A stretch of DNA of 64,000 bases, taken from assembly GCA_964624795.1 (NCBI GenBank), contig CAZUZS010000011.1, positions 19,995-83,994 of the forward strand. Reading direction: 5' to 3'. Positions within the stretch are counted from its first letter, which is position 1. Each line of letters opens with the position of its first letter. This DNA is from CAZUZS01 sp964624795 (lineage in GTDB: Bacteria > Calditrichota > Calditrichia > RBG-13-44-9). Of this stretch, positions 35,399-42,823 are shown one piece after another. A model generated the notes under the pieces. That model was not told the DNA's origin. It did not search any database and worked only from the letters and a program-made list of their open reading frames with translations. Position numbers and translations under genes: made by a program.

Positions 35399-37177
35399 CT
35401 ATTCTTCAGTAAGATTCATATCAGGAGTAATTTCCTCATCGAGTGGTTCAATTCCCCGGTAGATCGCAAAATTGTTTGGGCCACCCAATCTGGCTTGCTT
35501 AATGGACGCTTGCCCTGCTTCCACCACTTGCTCAACATTGTCGGCCATAAATTCCCTCGTGACCAGGCCTGCACTCATATAGAAATCGAATGCCTGCCCG
35601 TTTGCCCAAACCTTTTTCTCTTTCACTTTTTGCACCAGCTCTTTCGCCCTTTCCGCGGTTCTGTCCTCCCCCCTATGCGATGCTGCAATCACAAAGGTGT
35701 CGGAAAAAAGGTGAAAAATATAATCAGTGTCCGTTAAAAGAGGCAATGCTAAAGTTAAAAACTCGTTTACCGTATCAAAATATAAGCCGGTATCCTCTTC
35801 CTTTGTTTGGAAATATATTTTGAGAAATAGCAGGGATAAGTCCAAGTCCAGGCTGTCGGCCTTCTTCATCTCTTTAACTATGTAAGATTTAAAAGCATTC
35901 AGATTCTCTAACTGCGTATGAGCATCCTTGTAACAGAGCTTTTCAAGGTTTTCCATGGATTTTGCAGTGGTGTAGACTGTGACCGTCTGATTGGCGATGG
36001 TTTGCAGCATTCTTTTTTGCTGCTCCTTGAAATTTCGAGGCTGGTAACTTTCCAGACAAATCGCCCCGATCATTGAATGATTGTTTGCAATAGGCACGGC
36101 AAGAAGCGAGAAATATTCTTTGGCCGCCGTTTCGGTCGTGTCGAAGCGGGGAACATAATTCTCTTTTGTCGAAAAGTCCTCTACCAGCAAGGATTGATTC
36201 TTTCGGATTACCCACCCCACAATACCTTCTGACAATGGAAACGTTCTTCCAGGCCTTAGGTTACCGGTTCCCCCCTGCAAACTCATAATTTCGCCTTCCC
36301 TGGAATCCGCTTTTCGAGAGACAGATACCCGGTCGCAGGGAATCACCTTTGGCAGTTTGAATACTAAATACTCCCACAGCTTATCCTCCTGCTGAATTTG
36401 ATTCATTTCATTGCTGCACTCAGATAAAATGCTTGCGACCCAATTTTCACTCTCATATTCATAAAGCCTGTTACTGCTTATCAACTGACGCGTTATGAGG
36501 TTCGCGAAATGTTTTAAGATCTCAAGGTCATCGTTGCCAAAGGCTTCCTTAACCGCGGAGTCGATGCAAAGAACACCGATTATCAGGTCCTTAAAAAAAA
36601 TCGGTACTCCCGCAAACGAATTGGCTGGATTTTCTCCGGTCTTATAATAAGGAAGTATTTCCTGACCTTCCGGGAGATGATTTTCGATCAGCGGTGTGCG
36701 GTTACGAAGCACCAGGCTTGGCAGACCTTTGAGCAAATCAAAGGTGTTACCGGAAAGCAACCGGTCTTCTTTTTCCGAAACATAATGCCGAACAGTGAAA
36801 ACCTTTTTGGAGTAGTTCGCAAAGAGAAGAATTACCGTATCGGAGACGAGAACTTTTTTTACAAGCTGGAGCGAGCTATCCAGGAAATGTTCGAACGATC
36901 CCTCTATGTCCTGATCATTCTCTGCCTGCAACCAGTCCGGGCCTCCCTCTTCCTCTGCAGACAGCGAGGTATCCTCTTCCATGTCTTCGGAAGTTCGGCC
37001 ATCGCTTTGATACCGGAGATAAACAAAAGAGATGAAAGCCAAAAAATAGATTACCTTAACAACTATCCATGCCTGGGTAGAAGGCATTATTCCCAGAATG
37101 AATAAAATAACGATGCCGCCGAATATAGCTAAAAACCCAAATCGCGAGGAAACAGGTTTGAAGAAGGTTTCAAACAT
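35399..37177 (-). CDS. membrane-anchored GAF-GAF protein with degenerate GGDEF domain
   Basis: 592 residues: two close membrane helices (about 12-55), an acidic linker, two GAF domains (about 90-235 and 245-405) and a GGDEF-fold domain (about 410-575). The last is recognisable by DAHTQLENLNAFKSYI, which matches the usual D-LT-L-NR-F start. The signature position, however, reads LFSDTF in place of GGDEF, and no second acidic metal ligand is obvious. It should therefore sense a ligand or redox state with the GAF domains and bind rather than make a nucleotide. Partner unknown. Start ATG at 37177. Downstream and upstream genes on the same strand (anti-sigma, sigma) are more than 100 bp away. Confidence 0.82.
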   Translation of the reverse strand: MFETFFKPVSSRFGFLAIFGGIVILFILGIMPSTQAWIVVKVIYFLAFISFVYLRYQSDGRTSEDMEEDTSLSAEEEGGPDWLQAENDQDIEGSFEHFLDSSLQLVKKVLVSDTVILLFANYSKKVFTVRHYVSEKEDRLLSGNTFDLLKGLPSLVLRNRTPLIENHLPEGQEILPYYKTGENPANSFAGVPIFFKDLIIGVLCIDSAVKEAFGNDDLEILKHFANLITRQLISSNRLYEYESENWVASILSECSNEMNQIQQEDKLWEYLVFKLPKVIPCDRVSVSRKADSREGEIMSLQGGTGNLRPGRTFPLSEGIVGWVIRKNQSLLVEDFSTKENYVPRFDTTETAAKEYFSLLAVPIANNHSMIGAICLESYQPRNFKEQQKRMLQTIANQTVTVYTTAKSMENLEKLCYKDAHTQLENLNAFKSYIVKEMKKADSLDLDLSLLFLKIYFQTKEEDTGLYFDTVNEFLTLALPLLTDTDYIFHLFSDTFVIAASHRGEDRTAERAKELVQKVKEKKVWANGQAFDFYMSAGLVTREFMADNVEQVVEAGQASIKQARLGGPNNFAIYRGIEPLDEEITPDMNLTEE

Positions 37178-37293
37178 TTATTTCCAAAGTGTAGTTTTAC
37201 CAGCAGGAATTTAGAGAAAGTTAGCTATCAAATCCATGTAAAAGTCAATTTCATTAAAAGATATGACGTTATCCGGGCGGTTCCGGTCAGATT

Positions 37294-37836
37294 TTAATGC
37301 TCTCCGACCATTTTCAGGCCTTGCCGATCCAGCCGAGTCGTGTCGCTCTTCAAGGAATCATTTATCAATGTGCTGCTCTCAAATTGCATTGAACTTGCTG
37401 TACTACTACCAAACCTGTTGACTTGCCGGCTCGCCGGAAGCTGCGATGCTGCAGGATAATATCTACCCTGGGTATGGTTTAACGGATATTTGGTACCGTC
37501 CGTTGAATGGTTGAAAACCATGAACATACCCACAGTAGCCAGCACAATGGCAGAGCCCATTGCCGGCACTTTCCAGTTCTGCAGAGGTAACGGAAAGAAG
37601 GTCGATTTCATATTGGGGTTGAATATCTGTTGGTGTAGTTTTTGTTCAAATCCGGGCGAGCTCGAAATTTGAGGCATTTGCCGAATGCTTTGTTGAATAA
37701 TACGTATTTGTCTGACTGTTTCTGCACAGGGGGGACATTTGATAAAATGCTCTTCAATATCCTTACGCTCAATGCCAGAAAGTTCGCCATCCAGGTAGCT
37801 AGAAAATTGTAACTTAAATTTGTCACAAGAATCCAT
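37294..37836 (-). CDS. anti-sigma factor with zinc-binding HxxxCxxC domain
   Basis: 180 residues. The N-terminal zinc-finger anti-sigma domain has CDKFKLQFSSYLDGELSG and the HFIKCPPC motif (HxxxCxxC). One membrane helix follows at about residues 90-112 (VPAMGSAIVLATVGMFMVF), and the periplasmic tail is Ser/Gln-rich. It would hold the ECF sigma factor encoded just upstream at the inner membrane and release it on an envelope or redox signal. The ATG at 37836 is chosen because AAAGGA lies six bases before it; an ATG at 37851 is possible. The gene starts 18 bp after the sigma stop, as usual for such pairs. Confidence 0.88.
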   Translation of the reverse strand: MDSCDKFKLQFSSYLDGELSGIERKDIEEHFIKCPPCAETVRQIRIIQQSIRQMPQISSSPGFEQKLHQQIFNPNMKSTFFPLPLQNWKVPAMGSAIVLATVGMFMVFNHSTDGTKYPLNHTQGRYYPAASQLPASRQVNRFGSSTASSMQFESSTLINDSLKSDTTRLDRQGLKMVGEH

Positions 37837-37854
37837 AGGCAGTCCTTTCATCTT

Positions 37855-38469
37855 TTAAACTGATCCTCTCGTTTCACTTTCAAATAAAAACTTTAAATCG
37901 TCCTGCAATTTTAACCTCCCCCTATTAACTCTTGATTTGACAGTACCTAACGGAATATTAAGTATCTGACTTATCTCTTCGTAGGCAAAGCCCTGCACAT
38001 CCCTTAGAATAATAACTTCCTTAAACTTGGGTGGAAGCTTCTCAATAGCCTTTTGAATGATATCTTCCTTGATAGTTCCATCCACCTGTCGCTCTGGGCT
38101 GTGTTCTTTATCCGGAATGTCGTAATCCCTCTCCTCGTTCACAAAATTACTTACCGAAAAAATCTTATGTCTTTTGCGTCGCCTGAGCTCAGTTTTTGCC
38201 AAATTTCCGGCGATTGTATACACCCACGTCGAAAACTTCGCGATCTCTTTGTAATAATGCTTATTTTTATAGACTCTTAAAAAAGTCTCCTGAACAATAT
38301 CTTCAGCGTCAGAACGATTCCCAACAAATCGATAAACAAAATTCAGCAGTTGATCCTTATATCTTCGTACCAATGTATCAAATGCCTGAACATCTCCTTG
38401 CTGGAATCTGGCAATTAACTGTTCATCTGTGACTACTGGTTTTTTTCGTTCTCTAAGCTTTGTTGTCAT
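37855..38469 (-). CDS. ECF-type RNA polymerase sigma factor
   Basis: 204 residues with region 2 (DTLVRRYKDQLLNFVYRFVGN, DAEDIVQETFLRVYK, FSTWVYTIAGN) and region 4 (LPPKFKEVIILRDVQGFAYEEISQILNIPLGTVKSRVNRGR). Regions 3 and 1 are absent, as in extracytoplasmic function sigma factors of the RpoE type. It directs RNA polymerase to stress promoters and is paired with the anti-sigma gene downstream. Its leader has no visible ribosome binding site before the ATG at 38469; the sequence there is AT-rich. The target promoters cannot be told from this window. Its first 15 residues are basic and not conserved in the family. Confidence 0.95.
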   Translation of the reverse strand: MTTKLRERKKPVVTDEQLIARFQQGDVQAFDTLVRRYKDQLLNFVYRFVGNRSDAEDIVQETFLRVYKNKHYYKEIAKFSTWVYTIAGNLAKTELRRRKRHKIFSVSNFVNEERDYDIPDKEHSPERQVDGTIKEDIIQKAIEKLPPKFKEVIILRDVQGFAYEEISQILNIPLGTVKSRVNRGRLKLQDDLKFLFESETRGSV

Positions 38470-38521
38470 ATAAAAAAACCGGATTTTTTACGTTACTGAT
38501 TTTTCGAAGTTCCGAAATATT

Positions 38522-39550
38522 TTACTTCGAATTTATGATTTCATGGCTCAATATGTCAAGGAATATTTTGGGGTTTACATTCGTATTTTTTAAATCCCAA
38601 TCGGCCCGGTGAAGGAGCGAAAACACCCGTTTTAAGTCCCGGCTTTTCCAGTTTTGCGCCTGTTGCGAATAGCCCGGAAAATACCTGGGATAGATCTTCA
38701 ACTCCCGCGAAATCACGTCCGAGCTGCGTATTCCCGATCGATTATAACCGCGGATGCGCCATACGAGTGAAAAGTGCCGGATTAGCTGGCTGACAATCTG
38801 CTGGGGAGATATGCCGCTATCCAACAAATTATGTAGAATGAACACTGCTTTTGGCAAATCTTTCTCTCCCATCACCCGGTTATATTCAAATACATCCTGA
38901 GTTACGTAAACACCTGCGATTTGTTCGACGTCGGTTTCCTCGATTAATTCCTTGTCGGCAAAATACTGGGCAACGTTGTTTACCTGCACAGCCAGATCCG
39001 ACAACTGGGTTCCCACCAGGAACAAGAGCATCTCAACCGCACCGGGGGTAATTTCTTTCCCAAATTTTTGAAATTCGGATTGAACATACTGATTTAACTC
39101 ATCCGGTCGCAGTGGCAGTAAATTGACCGTCGTAACCAGATGCTCAAGCTTTTTAAGGCGACTCTGATATAAGCTGGCAAGGCCCGTTAACATAACCAGG
39201 CATATCTCATTGGGAAGCTTGTCCAGAAATTTTATTAATCGTTCTACATCGGCAGTCTTTAAGCCATCTGCTTCTTTCAGGACGATCATTTTTTTATCCG
39301 AGAACAGCCCCATGCCAGCACCCAGCGAAATTACCGCATCGGCACCGTTCTCTGTCGCGTAGCGGACAAAATAATTTAACTCCGGCTCGGAATCTCCCAA
39401 AAATTTCTGCTTCAAAGTCCGAACAATTCTCTCCCCTAATAAGAATTCTTCGCCAAACAGCAGATATGCGGGTGAAAGATTGGACCTCAAAATCTCTTTC
39501 ATCGCTTGCTGATAATAGAGTTTTTGCCCTCCTCGTTGATTTGGAGCCAT
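38522..39550 (-). CDS. holA: DNA polymerase III delta subunit
   Basis: 342 residues, in line with HolA (E. coli 343). The N-terminal AAA+-like part shows SPAYLLFGEEFLLGERIV, and the C-terminal collar domain the pattern LFHNLLDSGISPQQIVSQLIRHFSLVWRIRG. Delta opens the sliding clamp within the clamp loader. It is the leftward gene after the NSS transporter unit; the 39-residue subunit gene stops three bases before its ATG, so it could be co-transcribed, although the functions are unrelated. Confidence 0.92.
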   Translation of the reverse strand: MAPNQRGGQKLYYQQAMKEILRSNLSPAYLLFGEEFLLGERIVRTLKQKFLGDSEPELNYFVRYATENGADAVISLGAGMGLFSDKKMIVLKEADGLKTADVERLIKFLDKLPNEICLVMLTGLASLYQSRLKKLEHLVTTVNLLPLRPDELNQYVQSEFQKFGKEITPGAVEMLLFLVGTQLSDLAVQVNNVAQYFADKELIEETDVEQIAGVYVTQDVFEYNRVMGEKDLPKAVFILHNLLDSGISPQQIVSQLIRHFSLVWRIRGYNRSGIRSSDVISRELKIYPRYFPGYSQQAQNWKSRDLKRVFSLLHRADWDLKNTNVNPKIFLDILSHEIINSK

Positions 39551-39552
39551 GC

Positions 39553-39672
39553 CTAATCCATCCCCCCTCCGCGTGATTTTTCTTTCTTATTCGCTTTATT
39601 AATTAGATAAAGGAATCCGCCCCAGGTTACAGATAGTATGAGGAGCATCATAATTATCGAAACGGTGTTCAT
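39553..39672 (-). CDS. MetS-type small subunit of the NSS transporter
   Basis: A 39-residue frame from ATG 39672 to TAG at 39553-39555. The product is one membrane helix (MNTVSIIMMLLILSVTWGGF, continuing LYLINKAN) with a basic C-terminus. Small single-helix subunits encoded directly after an NSS transporter gene are known from MetP-MetS of Corynebacterium, where MetS is needed for methionine and alanine uptake. Its ATG overlaps the transporter stop by four bases (ATGA), which is strong evidence of coupling. It is too short for routine gene calling. Confidence 0.85.
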   Translation of the reverse strand: MNTVSIIMMLLILSVTWGGFLYLINKANKKEKSRGGGMD

Positions 39673-41126
39673 CGCAATCCCCCGGCCTTTGTGAGTTTTT
39701 GATAAAGATACCGGTTAAGAATCAGAAAAACCAGTACTCCCATCATCCATTGAAACAGGCAGGTGCCGAGTGTTGTCGCGCCGAAAGGATTGTACCACCC
39801 TTCCGGATTCCAGCCAATGGAGCGATACAGCCACCAGGTCAGTAAAAGAAGGGCTTCGATTGGAATAATATATTTAAGCGCATAAGTAAACCAGCCGCCA
39901 ATAACAATATCGCCCTTCACCACATTTACCATCCGGGAACGAAATTTTGATGCGCTGTAGCGAATTACGATCACGGCGAAAAACAGGCCGCTGACGATCA
40001 AGCCCAGACCCCACACCCAATCCTGGTTCTCGAAATAATGGATTGAGAGAGCGGAGGGCACTCCCATAATTGCGGTTACAGCGGCTACGATGGGCAATGC
40101 ATTATGGCGCGAAAGACCAAAGTCCATCAGAATTCGGGTAGCCAGTTCCAGCATGGAAATCAAAGAGCTGAGCGCCGCAAAAAAGAGCGCCAGGAAGAAA
40201 ACCGCCGTAAAGAATGTTGCCGCCGGCAGCTTGCTGAAAAGCTGTGGAATCACAATAAAACTCAAACCGTTGTTGCCGGCCTGCAGGGCCAATTCTGCTT
40301 CGGCGATAGAGGGCGCCAGGGAAAAAATAGCCGGGATGATTGCCAGTCCGGCTAACAGCGAGGCAGAGTTGTTTCCAAATCCGGTGATAAATGAATTCAG
40401 TACAATGTCTTCGTCCTGACGCATGTAAACGGCATAGGTGAGGATCAAGCCCCAACCAGCGCCGGTGGACCACGCGGACTGCGACAGCCCCTCCAGCCAG
40501 ACACGATAGTCCAATAAATACTCCATGCGGATATTGAAGAAATAGTCCAGCCCGGTGGCGGAATGCGGCAGCGTCAGGGCGCGGACCACACCGATCATTA
40601 GCAACACCACCAGCGAAGGAAGGAGTATTCGGTTGGCCCGTTCAATACCATTCACCACTCCCTGGTAAATAATAAAACTTCCAACCGCGAGCGCGATCAA
40701 GTGAAAGATCAACGGCTGATAGCCGGAGATAAAATGTTCCCAAAATTGCGCATGGTCAACAGTCGACAATTGGCCGGAAACGGAAACCAGAAAATATCGC
40801 AGCGCCCACCCGCTGACAACAGAGTAGTAGAACATAATGGCAATTGTTACCAGAGCTACGAATCCGCCCATCCAGGTGTACCTGGGGCCAAGAAGTGCTG
40901 CAAATGAACCGACAACGCCCTTCCTTGTTTTTCGGCCGATCGAGAATTCCACAATGATAAGCGGGATAGACCAGGCAAACAGGAAAATGAACCACGGGAT
41001 CAGAAATGCGCCGCCATACTGACCGGCCAGGCGCGGAAACCGCCAGATATTCCCGGCCCCGATTGCCATGCCTACCGTCGCTAACAGCAGTGCCCAGCGG
41101 GAAGAAAACTGTTCCTGTTTTTCCAT
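39669..41126 (-). CDS. sodium-dependent NSS-family amino-acid transporter
   Basis: 485 residues with about twelve membrane helices of the LeuT-fold neurotransmitter:sodium symporter family. Helix 1 carries GMAIGAGNIWRFPRLAGQYGG, the unwound sodium/substrate site. It should move an amino acid into the cell with Na+. The adjoining 39-residue MetS-like gene suggests the MetP subfamily (methionine/alanine or similar small neutral amino acids), by analogy. Start ATG at 41126 preceded by AAAGGGAAC; an extension to 41156 is less likely. An inverted repeat (TGACTAAT...ATTAGTCA) lies 95-123 bp upstream of the start and may be an operator. Confidence 0.95.
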   Translation of the reverse strand: MEKQEQFSSRWALLLATVGMAIGAGNIWRFPRLAGQYGGAFLIPWFIFLFAWSIPLIIVEFSIGRKTRKGVVGSFAALLGPRYTWMGGFVALVTIAIMFYYSVVSGWALRYFLVSVSGQLSTVDHAQFWEHFISGYQPLIFHLIALAVGSFIIYQGVVNGIERANRILLPSLVVLLMIGVVRALTLPHSATGLDYFFNIRMEYLLDYRVWLEGLSQSAWSTGAGWGLILTYAVYMRQDEDIVLNSFITGFGNNSASLLAGLAIIPAIFSLAPSIAEAELALQAGNNGLSFIVIPQLFSKLPAATFFTAVFFLALFFAALSSLISMLELATRILMDFGLSRHNALPIVAAVTAIMGVPSALSIHYFENQDWVWGLGLIVSGLFFAVIVIRYSASKFRSRMVNVVKGDIVIGGWFTYALKYIIPIEALLLLTWWLYRSIGWNPEGWYNPFGATTLGTCLFQWMMGVLVFLILNRYLYQKLTKAGGLR

Positions 41127-41220
41127 GTTCCCTTTCCGACAATTTTGAATGCTCAATATACTTAAAAACGGTTGGGGATGAAATGCAAAAGATGGAACTA
41201 CTTTAACAGGTTACGTCCGC

Positions 41221-41249
41221 TGACTAATGACCGGTTTTAAAATTAGTCA
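41221..41249. promoter_or_regulatory. inverted repeat upstream of the NSS transporter gene
   Basis: TGACTAAT at 41221-41228 is perfectly inverted as ATTAGTCA at 41242-41249 with 13 bases between. It has no U run on either side. It lies about 100 bp before the transporter ATG and could be an operator. Confidence 0.4.
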
Positions 41250-41269
41250 TCAGGCTCGGGAGAGAGTTT

Positions 41270-41302
41270 TTCCGGCTTTTTGAATAATGATGCCAGCCTT
41301 CA
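41270..41302. repeat. 33-bp exact repeat, copy 2 (intergenic)
   Basis: Identical over 33 bases to 33624-33656 in the YhaM-like gene, same orientation. Chance identity of this length within one window is negligible. Read on the minus strand it keeps the same amino-acid frame (KAGIIIQKAG) and then diverges, suggesting a paralog fragment or a dispersed short element. Confidence 0.9.
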
Positions 41303-41393
41303 GGGCAATCTTATCTCGCGTTTCTCTTTTATGATTTTGGCTCTGAAAAACCATCATGCGGACAAAAATAATAAACTTTTTTTCGGTCTCTGC

Positions 41394-41422
41394 TTGCGTC
41401 AATTCCCAGGCAAGTCTAAATT
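41394..41422 (+). promoter_or_regulatory. sigma-70-type promoter candidate for the M16 pair
   Basis: TTGCGT (41394-41399) and TAAATT (41417-41422) are 17 bases apart, 64 bp before the start codon. The -10 box has the same GTCTAAATT context as the candidate at 25513-25541. Confidence 0.45.
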
Positions 41423-41485
41423 TACGCCGAACGAAGCAAGAATTATTTATGTATTTTCTTAAAAAACATTATAGTGAGGACGGCT

Positions 41486-42823
41486 ATGAAACGATTTGTT
41501 TTTCCGTTACTGGTTTTGCTTTTGGCGGGGCTGTTTATGACAGAAAGTAAGGCCGCAGATTTTTTCCCGTACCAGTATCAAATTTACACACTGGATAACG
41601 GCCTGAAGGCCTATTTGATTCCGGTGCATGGCAGCGGTCTGGTGGCATATTACAGCATTGTGCGCACCGGCAGTCGCGATGAATGGGAACCTGGAAAATC
41701 GGGTTTTGCGCACTTTTTCGAGCACATGATGTTCCGCGGCACCAAAAAGTATCCCGGCCCGGTTTACGACCGCATGGTTACTGAGATGGGCGCGGACGCC
41801 AACGCCTACACCACAGATGATTACACGGCTTTCCACATGGTATTCCCGGCCCAGTTCCTGGAAAAAGTGGTGGACCTGGAAAGTGATCGGTTCGAGCATC
41901 TCTCCTATTCCGAGAGCGATTTTAAAACAGAAGCCGGCGCGGTTTATGGCGAATTCAGGAAGGGCCGGGTGAATCCCTGGTGGGTGCTTGAGGAAAATTT
42001 GTATGACCTCGCTTTCGTGGCGCACACCTACAAGCACACAACCATCGGATTTGAGGCGGACATTAAAAATATGCCCAATATGTACGACTACAGCCTGAGC
42101 TTTTTTAAGCGATACTACCGCCCGGAAAATGTCGTACTGATTGTCACCGGCGACTTCGAACCTGAACAAGCCCAAACCCTCATCAAGAAATATTATGCGG
42201 ATTGGAAGAAAGGATACGTGGCGCCGCAAATCAAAAAAGAGCCGGAACAGACCAAAGAAAGATCGAAAGAGGTAACTTATCCCGGGAAAACGCTCCCCAT
42301 CCTGGCGGATGCCTACAAGGGACCGGCTTTCAATCCTGAGGACAAAATGGTGGCAGGCGCCTACCTGCTTGGCGATCTCGCATTCGGAAAGAACAGCGAG
42401 CTTTATAAAAAGCTGGTCCTTGACGAACAAAAAGTCGAATTCATCGCGGACGATTTCTCGTATCATCGCGATCCCAATCTCCTCATCATATACACGATGG
42501 TTAAGAACAGTAACGACATTTCCTATGTGCAGGGCGAGATCAATCACACTATAGAAAAATTCAAATCGGAAGCGGTGAGCGAGTCCAGGCTGAACGATTT
42601 CAAAGATCATGTTCGTTACAGTTTTCTGATGAACCTGGACACTCCGGATCATATCGCAGGTAGGCTTGCCCGTTTCGTGGCCTTGACCGGCAGCCTGGAA
42701 TCAGTTGACGAACTGTTTTCCACAATGCAACAATTGACGCCGGATGATATCCGGGCAGTCGCTAACCGCTATCTGCAATCTACCCGAAGCACGGTCATCA
42801 CATTAGAAGGGGAGCAACAATGA
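41486..42823 (+). CDS. M16 zinc peptidase subunit with HxxEH site
   Basis: 445 residues: signal peptide (MKRFVFPLLVLLLAGLFMTESKA) and two M16 half-domains. The inverted zinc motif HxxEH is intact in GFAHFFEHMMFRGTKKY, with the third-ligand glutamate expected in AVYGEFRKG about 75 residues later. The C-terminal half lacks the usual R/Y pair seen in the partner gene. It should therefore be the catalytic half of a two-subunit periplasmic peptidase. The ATG at 41486 has GAGGA before it; a GTG 12 bp upstream is unlikely. The stop overlaps the next gene by four bases. Small heterodimeric M16 peptidases of this kind degrade peptides released into the periplasm. Confidence 0.92.
   Translation: MKRFVFPLLVLLLAGLFMTESKAADFFPYQYQIYTLDNGLKAYLIPVHGSGLVAYYSIVRTGSRDEWEPGKSGFAHFFEHMMFRGTKKYPGPVYDRMVTEMGADANAYTTDDYTAFHMVFPAQFLEKVVDLESDRFEHLSYSESDFKTEAGAVYGEFRKGRVNPWWVLEENLYDLAFVAHTYKHTTIGFEADIKNMPNMYDYSLSFFKRYYRPENVVLIVTGDFEPEQAQTLIKKYYADWKKGYVAPQIKKEPEQTKERSKEVTYPGKTLPILADAYKGPAFNPEDKMVAGAYLLGDLAFGKNSELYKKLVLDEQKVEFIADDFSYHRDPNLLIIYTMVKNSNDISYVQGEINHTIEKFKSEAVSESRLNDFKDHVRYSFLMNLDTPDHIAGRLARFVALTGSLESVDELFSTMQQLTPDDIRAVANRYLQSTRSTVITLEGEQQ

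Larger units (their letters stand above)
41127..41485. other. divergent intergenic region (NSS transporter / M16 peptidase)
   Basis: 359 bases, no gene. It holds three elements listed separately: an inverted repeat at 41221-41249, the second copy of a 33-bp repeat at 41270-41302, and a promoter candidate at 41394-41422. On the minus strand the repeat region reads as an open stretch of about 26 codons (ending KAGIIIQKAGKTLSRA) with a stop on each side and no start codon, so it may be a gene remnant. Confidence 0.6.

Noticed and set aside
41507..42652. 381-residue open frame on the minus strand opposite the first M16 gene
   Set aside because: It is the mirror frame of a gene with a clear family and ribosome binding site; it has no recognised family or start signal.
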